Source: Tetracentron sinense
Taxonomy: Eukaryota > Streptophyta > Magnoliopsida > Trochodendrales > Trochodendraceae
Assembly: GCA_015143295.1 (NCBI GenBank)
Contig: CM026565.1
Coordinates: 25,180,052-25,244,051, forward strand
Direction of reading: 5' to 3'
Length of the DNA: 64,000 nt
Shown piece by piece: positions 1 to 10,600 of the stretch (position 1 is its first letter; each line of letters begins with the position of its first letter). The notes below the pieces were generated by a model that saw nothing but the letters and a program-made list of their open reading frames with translations, did no database searches and was not told where the DNA came from. The translations under genes were made by a program, and so were the position numbers.

Positions 1-280
1 ATGACATATATTATGTTAGATTTCATTTGTAGACTCAATGGATTTTAAAAAAATTGGAAGAACTTACATTCACACTTTTTCTATTTATTATTCAGATTAT
101 GTTATCTATGATAGGTCTCATCCATTTTCTCCACTTGGTACTATTTTTTTCTATTTGAGCCATCATTGTCCTTGCAACACAGTTTATATTTTCATCTCAC
201 ACCTTTTTGTTTCTGTTGAAATTTCTTAGGAAGAATTGTGATCTAAGAAGCTACTTGCTCACTGAGTTCAACATTGATAC

Positions 281-2631
281 CTTAATGCTTTCGCTATCTC
301 AGCCCATACTTGGATAGGAAGCAAGCTGTCAGTATCTCCTTTGGACTGCATTGAAGCCTGCGAATCTGACTCTATCCCATGAATAACTATGTATTTCCCT
401 TTCTCTGCACCTGAATTCTTGTATTTTGCCTCCACGAAATTCTTCAGCTTCCTTGAGATTGATACTTTCAATGGGGGCACGAGGTGCCTCGGTACATTTC
501 GAGCTGGTCTTCCCAACCAATCAGTCATCTGTTGGTACCTAGAACCATAGTAACAAAGTCAGTGTTTGGGAACAATTCAGTGGGGGTCTAGTTCAGACAA
601 AATTGCATAATTCGGCTAAGTCGGGAAAAAGCAAAAACAATAAAAATATAAATAATTAGAAAGAGAAATTAACATGATATCAACCATAGTTACCAAGTCG
701 GAGTTCGAGAATTATTGGTCTAGGAATTTTTTGATTTTTTTTTGGCAAATTTCAAAAATAAATTGGCAAAACATCGTGTAAGATATTACAAAATATTAAA
801 TAAAATTACCAATATTAAATTATAAAAAAACCTATTTCATATATTAGATATTTATTCGGGACTATTTCAAAAGGTTGGGAATAATTCGGGAATTAATCAT
901 TCGACGAAAAAGTCATGTTATTTGGGACTTTTGAAAAAATAACTTTGTTACTATGCCTAGAACAAATAAGCTCATAACAAAATATTTCAAATGTAAAGCT
1001 GTCAGGAAAGAGTATCAGAATCCCACCATAGGCTTGTTTCAAACTCACATATTATATCCACCCTCAGAGAGATTCAACCCATCTGGTGTAAATGTTTCGG
1101 ATAGCATTAGTCCTGCTCCTGCTGCATTTACATTTGGGTAAATGTAGCTAACTCTATCCCGAGCCGTCGTCATAAACAAGAATGCCGCATGCCCAAATCC
1201 AGCCAGTTTGGTCGATAATACCATGTCATAGTACCTACCCTGTCAATAAGCGACAAGGCCACCTGCATTATAATCTATCCAAGAGAATTAAGCCCTGTGA
1301 ACTTAATTACACAAATACCATTGATCTCTCATTAGGCCATAGATCGATAGTACCTACATGCATAGTAACAGAGTTCTCTAATTTTATCAATAAGTCCGGA
1401 CTATTAAAAATTTTTGCCGAACGATTAATTCACGAAATATTTGCAACTTTTAAAGAAGAATTTTGCTACTTAAACATAAATTATTCATGTTTTTTAACAA
1501 ATTCCGAATAAATATCTAATATATGAAATATCCTTATTAATAATTTATTTTATATTTTTTCATATCTTGTCCAACATTTTTCTTGATTTATTTTTAAAAT
1601 TTTCAATTTTGCCAATTTTTTTCCAAAATTTTCTCTAGGCAAATAATTCCCGAATTGTGATTTCGTAACTATGCCTACATGATGGTTTACTATGAGTTCT
1701 CAAAAGCTGAAACAAGAATGTTTCACTGCTAACTGATGGGGGGGAAAACAGATCATGAATCCAAATGAAAATTAGAAGAAAAAAATTGAGGCACTTTTTT
1801 AAAAATCATAAACTGGTGTGTGAAATGGATTGCATGTTATAGAGGATTTCTCAGTGCATTTATCTGTGTACAAGCCGTAAGTAAAAGGTTTTACTTCAAA
1901 AATGGGTTTAGAGTGGAAATTGACTTGCACTTTGGACAAATTCAATCTGAAGAACAAGCAAAAATTTTAGAATCACCATAGTACTGCAGTTCCCTCTAGA
2001 AATAATATCAACAAAGAAAAAAGAAAAGAAAGAAATACCCACCAACCTTAAGAATCCCAATCATGTCGGTGTACTCCGCTGGCTCGGGAAAATCATCATC
2101 CAGATCATAAGCATTAGCCCACCTCACATTTTTATTTAACTCATAAGTCTGCTTCCCTCTCGGAGACGCGATCACATCAACTTGAACACCAGGGTACCTA
2201 TCCTTGATCAATTGAATTGTAGGGAAAAACAGCAAATTTTCATAAACACCACCCTGAATCATACAGCAACATCTTCGAACATCTCCTCTCACTTTCAATC
2301 CCAATGAAGCAACTTCAACATTATATCCCATTGGGAACTTGAGGAATCCATATGGGTTGTTGGGATTATCAGGTGGCCTTGGATCTTCTTCTTGCTTCCC
2401 GTCAGAGTACATTGATCCGTATTCCATTTCCGGGTCATCGCCGTAGTCGAAAGGGTCGAGCCACGGGTTCTTCTTCTTGGCATTTGTTGCAACAGTTGGT
2501 CGGCTATATACAGGTTTCTCTGATGGGTTGCAGAATGAGAAGGAGATCTTGGTGGAGGGGGTTGATGGAAATGAAGGTGGGTTTGTGAGAAATGGAGAGA
2601 AGGATTTGGGTAGCAGAGAAATTGTAGCCAT
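281..2631 (-). CDS. PnsB1: Chloroplast NDH subcomplex B subunit 1-like protein, N-terminal three exons (partial)
   Basis: Exons read 2631-2047, 1239-1049 and 538-281; the phases (0, 2, 2) agree at each join and all have GT donors and AG acceptors. About 344 residues are visible of the roughly 460 usual for the family; the C-terminal exons lie left of position 1, since 1-280 reads as intron. The start MATISLLPKS opens a Ser/Pro/Thr-rich transit-peptide-like leader. Family-like stretches are RCCCMIQGGVYENLLFFP, ELNKNVRWANAYD, RYYDMVLSTKLAG, DWLGRPARNVPR and YIVIHGIESDSQASM, which I recognise from plant PnsB1 (NDF1/NDH48). That protein has a GT9 heptosyltransferase-like fold but acts as a structural subunit of the thylakoid NDH-PSI supercomplex in cyclic electron flow. 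A plastid GT9-like enzyme is the alternative. Each intron carries a hAT-type MITE, one only 7 nt from the third exon. Confidence 0.78.
546..955. mobile_element. hAT-type MITE in intron 2 of the PnsB1-like gene
   Basis: 410-bp AT-rich element. It starts CATAGTAACAAAGT and ends with the inverted form of that 14-mer. It is flanked by a perfect 8-bp duplication CCTAGAAC at 538-545 and 956-963, as expected for hAT elements. An internal copy of the terminus at about 687 (CATAGTTACCAAGT) suggests a composite. It lies 7 nt from exon 3, and its target duplication contains the splice acceptor. Confidence 0.85.
1361..1673. mobile_element. hAT-type MITE in intron 1 of the PnsB1-like gene
   Basis: 313-bp element of the same family as the copy at 546-955, in the opposite orientation. 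It begins CATAGTAACAGAG, ends with CGTAACTATG, and is bounded by a perfect 8-bp duplication CCTACATG at 1353-1360 and 1674-1681. Confidence 0.85.
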
Positions 2632-3108
2632 TAGTAGGTTTTTAGTCCTGCACTTGCTCTTTGTTTTTTTGTTTTTTTGATTTTCTGGTTGTGGGGTTTG
2701 TTGGGGAAAGTAGACGTTGGATTTTGAATGTGTGGAAGGGAGTTGGATAAGTACCTCCTTTCATTCCCGCCACATATTTTTTTAGTTACCCAAATGGCTT
2801 CGGATTCTCTCTGGCCGGTCAGACCTAACCAATGAAGGGTCTTTAAACTTCTGTTTGGCTCTAGGTGGTCGGCTTAGGATCTTGTCCTGTTGGTGCTGGC
2901 GAGGAGATCAGCATCCAATTGAAAGGTGCCACACACCTTTCACGTCAATCAATGCATCCATTTTTGTGCATGCATCTTGGCAAGCATACAAATTCGGTGT
3001 GTGGTGTCTTCCAATTAGTGCTGGGAGTCTCATCGTCAACACCAATTGGAGAAGATCTAGGTGGTCATAATTAATTCCTGATCAGCTTGTTCTTTTATCC
3101 CTTTTAAG
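2632..3108. other. 5' flank of the PnsB1-like gene
   Basis: Upstream region of the minus-strand gene. An imperfect inverted repeat pairs about 2919-2941 (CCAATTGAAAGGTGCC...) with about 2996-3020 (...GGTGTCTTCCAATT), so a small foldback element is likely. No gene seen. Confidence 0.4.
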
Positions 3109-3590
3109 CAATGCTAGAGGTTCACTTTCACTTTTTATGAATAAAAATATAAAAAACAAGTGAGAGCCCACAAAAATTAGGCCTCCGATTGTCTCTGGCG
3201 AAGCCAGAAAGGTGGCCTGGGGCAACCACAAAATAAGGGAAATGTGTTTGAACTAAAAAAGAGTAAAAGGGAAATGTGGCGATAAAAAGGGGAAAAGTCA
3301 TTCCATTTTCTCCCCATGATTTTGACTTCTCCCCACTTGATATCTCTCCACCTTTATCTCACCACTTTTTTGTCATGTGTCAAATGATGTGTGGAGAAGT
3401 CAAAATCATGGGGCCCATGAAATGACTTCTCTAGCCACATGTCTCCTATTTTGTGGTTGCTCGAGAGGAGCCTTTCTGGCTTTGCTAGAGAGAATCCGAG
3501 GCCCAAAAATTATCAATTTTTTTTTGTCTTCTTATCTATTAAAAAGAAGAAAGTGAATGAAAATAAAAGTGGACCTAGCATTACTCCCAT
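3109..3590. mobile_element. MITE with AATGCTAGGTCCACTTT termini, interrupted by a second MITE
   Basis: The left end near 3109 reads AATGCTAGAGGTTCACTTTC and the right end near 3588 reads AAAAGTGGACCTAGCATT, an inverted pair. A MULE-type foldback (3180-3503) sits inside it with its own target duplication. A second, uninterrupted copy of this family is at about 8085-8217. Confidence 0.6.
3180..3503. mobile_element. 324-bp MULE-derived foldback MITE, same terminus as the large MULE
   Basis: Near-palindromic element bounded by a perfect 9-bp duplication CAAAAATTA (3171-3179 and 3504-3512), diagnostic of Mutator-like elements. Its left terminus begins GGCCTCCGATTGTCTCTGGC and matches the first ~31 bp of the 10.46-kb MULE at 20400 except at positions 4-7. 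The core holds an inverted pair related to GGGGAGAAGTCATTTC...CTCCCC. It has no coding capacity and would need a transposase in trans. Confidence 0.85.
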
Positions 3591-4999
3591 CTTTTATTTG
3601 ATGTTGTCTGCTCAACTTCATCTCCCTCAAAAAGATGGATTTATCCTCAACAGGACCAAGGAACAAAGAAGCCCTGAATTCAAACTGGCAATGAGTAAGA
3701 TGGGTTTAGCCAGTCGGGTGTTACAGCCTCAACATGAATACATGATTCTTTACCGATTATGCATTATGTTGAGATATGCCAAAGCGTTCGAGCTAAATGA
3801 TCTTCAAGCTCACCTGGTATGGTAAACGAATCGACTTGCTCACGAACAACTTAAGCTCATCAATTTTTTAAGAGCTTATTTGAGCTTGTTTATCTTATAA
3901 ACAAACCAAGCTCTTAATTTTGGAGCTGGAACATGCATGTATTTAATTTAGTTCATTAAATGCTCAGCTCGTTTGATAATATAATATATATATATATATA
4001 TATAGTTAAATATCTTTATATGAATTTGAGTATTTTAAGATATGAATTAAGTATATACTATATGTATTTAATTATATAAAGTATCTAAGATTATACACAT
4101 GTTTTAAGTTTTGATTGGTCCGTTGATTTAAAATAAAAGAATTTAAACTTTTGATTTGAAAGTGTAAAAGGTAATAAATGTTGTAATCAAGCTTTAGTTC
4201 GAGCTTGAATTGTATAAATAATCAAGCCAAGCTGATTTGTTCACGCGCCAAGCTTGAGCAAGAATAGTGAAGCTTGAGTTGAGCTTGAACACCCTTATTA
4301 CTTAATGAGGCGAGGAATGAAATCTTTGAATCACTGATAAGTGTGTATCATAGACACATTTTTCCTCAGCATTGGACCATGCATCGTTTATATCACCTAC
4401 AAGGCCATGCTCTCTGAGGTTAAGTAGCCACAAATCTAGTATCAATCAAGTCAGTCCCACTTAAAAACAATTGCCAAACACTCATGTTCCACTTGCACCA
4501 AAGTGACTAAGACCCTATTCTTTTCCCGGGAATTGTAGGTGAAAATTCATAATTTCTAAAAACTGTCAAATTTTATATGCTTCTCATTTCTTGGGACTGT
4601 AATTCCCGCAAGACTTCGACTTTTTGAAGTCTCGCAAGAAACAAGTTCAAAGAACAAGACTTGCAAAATTCAGCATTTAAAGTCTCCAGACTTGCAAATT
4701 GTTATGTTTTGTAAGTCTCAGCAAAAAATGACCTAATTATAGTTTCTTTGTAGGCAGGTATACGATCCAAATCTAAAACGGGTGTGGCTCAAAACAAAAT
4801 AATTGTCATTCAAATAAAGGATATCTGATAAAAATAAAAAATAAAAAACAGAATTTTCTGGCTTGTTATCAAAAGAAATTACCTTAGCTTAGAGCCTTAG
4901 CCTTTAGGGAGTCATGTTTGGCTGTTGTTTCTCCAATGTGGGGCTTAGTAGTTTCATTTATATGTGCTAAATTTTGATATCAATCTCTCTTATGGGGAG

Positions 5000-5335
5000 C
5001 ATAGTCATAAAGTTGGAGTTAAACAATTATTCGATTATGATACAATTCAAAAATAAATCCGCAAAATTTTTTTAAAAAAATGTGAGGTAAAATATAAAAA
5101 AATAAAATAAGATTAATAAATGTGAAAAATTATAAATGAATATATTCCATATGTTAAATATTTATTCTAATCTCTTTTAAGTATTCATGAATAATTCACG
5201 AAATTTGTGACTTCTTTTTTAAGAATCCTGCTTTATTTAAAAAGTTGTGAATGCTTCGTAAATTAATTGTTCAACGAAAACTTTGCAAAATATTCGACAC
5301 ATTTTTTAAAAATAGAAAAACTTTGTTACTATTCT
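5000..5335. mobile_element. Third, older copy of the CATAGTAAC hAT-type MITE
   Basis: AT-rich stretch starting CATAGTCATAAAGTTGGAG and ending AACTTTGTTACTATT, similar along its length to 546-955. No target duplication is recognisable, so it is probably an older insertion. Confidence 0.6.
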
Positions 5336-5461
5336 ATAGCGTGATTATCAACATACATTTATATTGTTGGTTCTTCAATGAAATATCCAACATGGCTTAT
5401 AGTTTGTCTTTTGCGGTGGAAGTCCCCCAAAGCCCATACAAAACCATCTTGCCTATGGACA

Positions 5462-5575
5462 AAGTCCGACATGTGGCGATATAAGGGGAGAAGTCATTTC
5501 ATTTTCTCCCCAGTTTTTTGACTTCTCCCTATGATATCTTCTCCCCTTTTTATCGCCACATGTCGCAAGCCCACC
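5462..5575. mobile_element. Foldback fragment with the GACATGTGGCGAT core
   Basis: Inverted pair: CCGACATGTGGCGATATAAG near 5468 and ATCGCCACATGTCG near 5560, separated by the GGGGAGAAGTCATTTC / CTCCCC core also seen in the foldbacks at 3180-3503 and about 17683-17877. Outer termini and target duplication are unclear. Confidence 0.5.
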
Positions 5576-6807
5576 AAGAGCAAGACGGTTTTGGTCTTGC
5601 TAGAGCAAGACCAAATCCCATCCCAATTAGAAGACACCCAAAGTCACTGGATCTCCCAAATCCACTGCAACCTTGGGGGCAAAATATCACTCTAAGATTA
5701 GGTTTGATTTTACTACAAGGAAGATAAAAAGCAAGGAAGAATCTTCAAATGCTCTCTTATATCTCTTTCCAATCACACATTGCCCCCAGAAAGTAGGGAT
5801 CAAATGACCACCTGATTTTCCTCCAAATCGGAGGAAGACCATAGGATAAGAGGTCCTGGATCGGAGGATCCCAAATAAAATTAAATAAACATGATTCCGC
5901 TCCTTGACTGTGGATCAATTTCTGTTCTTATTTATACATGAGAAATCTAGAAAGCTACAAAGAGAACATTTAGTTATGAGTAAAGTACAATAAAAAATAA
6001 TTAATTCATGGGGATAGAACGGCATTATCCCTTGCACAATGGGAGACTTCAATTATTTTTAAGAAAGACTATCGGAGCATAGAGGAGTGCTATCCTAGTC
6101 GCATTTACTTCAAAAGTTTCTATGGACGCAAGGTAAGGCTTATCATGTGGACATGTTTGACATTTTAACACATTACAAAAAATGAAAAAAACAGAAAATT
6201 TATGACAATTGTAGCCACCAAGTTGCATATGTGGAAAACTTGCGACTGGGGCTAGCAAAATCCTTGGAGCATATTTAAGTTCCTTTGATTTATTTATATA
6301 AATAATAATTTATCTTGATATTTTTGTTGAGCCGTGCTAACCCTGCTTTTAGGGATACTTTCAGCCAAATACCAACACCTATCCTTGCTTTAAGCCAAAA
6401 ACCAATATTTGTCCTTACTTTTACATGTGTTGGTTTTGGGGTGAGTATGGCTAGCATGCCTGATTTATGTTTGTTCCATTTGCATAGTAGCTTTTATGTT
6501 TGTTCCACTTGCATAATAGCTAACTTCTGTGAGGGAATAGAGAATTGTTCCTTGGGAGGGATGCCAAACAGACCCTAAGTTACTAACCCACAACAAAACC
6601 CATTTCTAGAACACGGATCAAAGAAGACCCAGATCAACCCTCTAATGTCACAATGCCATTATTAAGAGTAACAATTATCGTTGTTAAAACCATGATCAAA
6701 AAAGTTGGATCTGACCCACCAAAAGTACTCTCATTTCTATTCTTAGCATCACATTTCTAGCATTATTGCAAAGCCAGCCTAGATCCATTGATGAACTTTT
6801 GTATTAA
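5576..6807. other. Intergenic spacer, no gene seen
   Basis: AT-rich, with stops in all frames and no recognisable domain. About 6345-6500 holds short direct repeats (AGCCAAATACCAACACC / AGCCAAAAACCAATATT; TTTATGTTTGTTCCA twice) of unknown meaning. Confidence 0.4.
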
Positions 6808-7156
6808 GGTGGCGTTTGTTACCACTAGTCTAAAAGAAGTGCTTATTTGAAATTATGCTTAGTTGGACTTTAGATTGTTAAGTTGAAGGTTAATTGCATG
6901 TCTACATTTTAGAGATTTTAGGGGTAAAATCCTCTACTTTAAGAAGTAGCTGCATGTCTACATTTAGAGATTCTAGGGGTAAAAACCTCTACTTTAAAAA
7001 ATAGGTATGGAGCTACTTTTTAAAGTAGAGGTTTTTACCCCTAAAATCTCTAAAATGTAGAATGCAATTAACCTTCAACTTAACAATCTAAAATCCAACT
7101 AAGCATAATTTTCAAATAAGCACTTCTTTTTATACTTAGTGTTAGCAAACGCCACC
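6808..7156. mobile_element. Tourist-like (PIF/Harbinger) foldback MITE
   Basis: 349-bp near-perfect palindrome starting GGTGGCGTTTGTTACCACTA and ending with its inverted form. It is flanked by the 3-bp duplication TAA (6805-6807 and 7157-7159). The long arms carry AGAGATTTTAGGGGTAAAA on both sides of a short loop region. It lies about 0.5 kb beyond the aminopeptidase stop codon. Confidence 0.8.
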
Positions 7157-7661
7157 TAAGTCTTCTTTAAGAAAAAGATAGTGTTGCAGAGAGGAGGTTG
7201 GGTTCTTAATTTGCAGTTCTGTAATACAATGTTTGAGAAAACACCATTTATTGAACTTCTATATACCACAAAGTGGATCAATTTCTAAACTATTCAAGTA
7301 ATTAAAATCATTTTTCTTTTCTTTCACAGGAAATCCTATCCAACTAAATTCCATACCTTTCTCATTTTTCTCTCAATTTTTTCAAATCGAAATTAAGTAT
7401 ACCATTTTTTTTTAATAAACGACTCAACACGTGAGGCATCCAACTGAGAATCATCAATGATAGTCACATATCCAAACTAATGAATTACATGAAAATCATT
7501 AAATAGTCTATATTCATTGTAATAAACTCAGAACCATACCTTTTTTTCTTTCTTTCTCTTCAATCACATTTTATTCATATCAACTGGATCTCATTGCACC
7601 ACATAACCCAATTGAGCTTTCTTTCACCTCCCATTTTTCGAACAGTATGTTTCCACTTGAA

Positions 7662-10600
7662 CTAAGAAGAGTTTTTCAAAACCCATTCAACCAGAGTCGA
7701 TACACCAAATCCTGTTGCAGCACGCTTCTTATCATTCCATACAGGGCCAGCCATGTCTATATGCATCCATTGAACCTTCTCACTTACAAACTGTAAAATG
7801 AGATATTTCCAATTTCAGAATCAAATTCACAATCCCTTAGCATCCTACTTTGAACAAAGATAACTTCATTTGGTATTGGAACTCTGAACAGACAGGAAAC
7901 AAATCCTTGATTTTAGTCTCCATGAGCTCAAGTTGCCCAAATGACTATCCACACTAATCCTACTCAAATGAGTTTCAGTGGGTACATTGAGTCACACAAG
8001 CCACCCAAAGCCTCGTACTATCACATTCTCAAACATTCCTAACATTAGATCAATAGTTATGTAATTACATATTATGGGGAATGCTACGTCCACTTTCCCT
8101 TTTTGAACAAGACAAAAAAAATGTGGCAGCTTTTTGTGAGGCCCGCCACTTTTTTTTATAAATCTTATTGTTCAATAAAGGTTAAAGTAGATGAGAAGGA
8201 AAGTGGACCTCACATTATCCATACATTATACAGAACTCAAGTCACATCCAACCTCAAGTATTCATGCGGTGCACATGAAGATGGGTCGGACACCGCCATT
8301 TCCATGGACCGCACCTAGTTGAACTTATAGCCTAAAAATCAATATGCCATGTAAGAACACACACCCACACACAAGTATGATATAATTTGATGCCAACATG
8401 GCACAACTTTTGGGCCCACCAACCCCAATGAATGATTTGTCAGCCTTGGTGAACAATCACACCAAATATCAATGAATGAAAGCTGTCGGACATGATATTT
8501 TTCATCATTGGCCTAGACCGAAAGCTCTTCATCCATGGGCTTAATGGGTCTTGTCATGAACCCACGCTGAACAACCCTAAAATCCAACAACTAGGTTCAA
8601 TGATCAGGCTAATTTTTGCTGTGCTAGTTCACCAACAGGTGGCCCAATGCGTCATGGGGCGGTGGGACCAATAGTGTCCTACATGGCACCAAGTTAAATC
8701 AAGAATGAGGGATATTCTTTATGTCACATGTTTTGATGCTGCATTGACATATTCCACAAGGTGAACCAGTGGTGTCCAACCCTGTTCTGATACCTAGCGA
8801 AGGAGGTATCGGCAAGTCAGTCAATACCATTGCTGCTGATCACACTCCATACAGAATATTCAATCCCAATAAGAGTTGTTAAAAACAAAGAACAACGAAA
8901 TCTGTACCTGTTTCAAGAATAAGGCTGCAGTGATGGCACCACCTTGGCGGCCACCCGTGTTGACCATATCAGCTACCCCTGATTTCATAGATTCCCAATA
9001 GCTTTCCTCCAATGGCATCCTCCAAAACTTCTCCCCAGTGATCTCAGAAGCCGCAAATACCTCCTTTGCTAGGTCGTCACTGGGTGTGAAGACTCCTGTT
9101 TCAAGAATAATGGATTTCAACATAAAACAACTGATCAATAAGGATTCACATTCGACTCTTCACAAAAATTCAGCATATTTAAGAGACTGTGAATGCAGAT
9201 CACAAGCGACTACAATAAATGGTCTTACTGGTTCTAACACTGGAACCCACAATGTTCAATTATCTCATTGGATACTAACTTTTGAAGATGAGAAAAGAAC
9301 TGCGAATGGACATACCTGCAATAGAGGGCCCAAGGGCAACTATACAGGCCCCAGTTAATGTTGCCAGATCAACTATCTGCAGATAGCAGATGCAAAAGTT
9401 GTTAGCAAAAATCTAAACCTTGGTAAAATCCAATAGAACAGCAATAGGAGAGAAGCAGGGGCAGGAGGGGATTACAATGAGTAAAATCTCGAACAAATAA
9501 ATTGTACAACCAAGATATTTGGATTGAATATTGGATCCACACATAATGCAAATATTATGTAATTTGGAAACCCAAAGTGCAAAAACTAGGTAATCTGTAC
9601 TTCCTTATAGTCTTTTACATCCGTTGTACTTCCTTTTTCCTAATATTGATTTAAATGTAGTTATGACCACAAACTTTTCATGTGAAGCTTAACATTATAA
9701 GGCATATATAGAGCTACAGTGCAAATAGTTTCTGTCACAAGTATGAAACAGTGAAAATAAAAATCATTTCCTGCAAGGCAGCAACCACTGGGCTACAAAC
9801 TCAGTGCAAAAGCCAGCTCTAAAACCCGGTTACAAACCAAAATTTTGCTGAGCATTACCTGAATACACTACCAGCTTAGCCTTGTACAACTCAGCGGCTC
9901 AGCCCACATATCAAAAGAAAGGCAAATTCATTGTTCTTTTAATTCGTTATATTTCTTTCATGATTTTGACTTCCTTTAACAATTGCAGCTGTATTAAATG
10001 AAGAAAAGTACGAAAAAGCATTTCCCACACATCGCATTTCCCACACACAATGATTCCCTACATACACCAAGTACTGCCAATGAATCTACTTGGTCATTTT
10101 TCTCACTCGGTAAGCTATGGCAGGACTCCTACCAGCTATATTAATCACAAGAAAACCTACAAACGACAATATTTGCAACCTCTACCACCTTACCATCATA
10201 ATATCCTAATTTCAAACACACAATCCAATTTCCTAGTCTGAGCATGAAACGAAAATCTTGCCCTCCAAGAGATCACATAAAAAAAGGATCACCTTTGACC
10301 TCAGCCTCCAGGAGAGGATGAAATTAAACCCCTTCGACCTCAGCCTCCAGGAGAGGATGAAATTAAACCCTTGAATCTTCCGACATCTGCTTCATTAGAA
10401 TCACACTCACCACCCACCAGTCCACCAAAAAATGGGGTGGAGGTGGATGGACACCTTCAAAACTAATTCTAATCCTTACTTTGCATCAGCTTACACTTAA
10501 AAATCATTTTTTTTCTTTCCTCCTAGGTTTTCTCTATCATTGTTCTTAAACTGTAAGAGCCTGCAACATGGTCTCGCTGATACATGACAATATTCTTTCT

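Noticed and set aside
1182-1511. 109-codon plus-strand open frame
   Set aside because: Antisense to exon 2 of the NDH-subunit gene, then runs into the MITE at 1361.
2008-2046. Extension of exon 1 of the NDH-subunit gene to the stop at 2008
   Set aside because: The added residues (VGGYFFLFFFLC) are intron translation; the GT donor at 2046-2045 joins in phase to GRYYDMVLS of exon 2.
3439-3825. 128-codon plus-strand open frame
   Set aside because: Its first third is the arm of the MULE foldback and its middle the end of another MITE; no domain and low-complexity Lys run.
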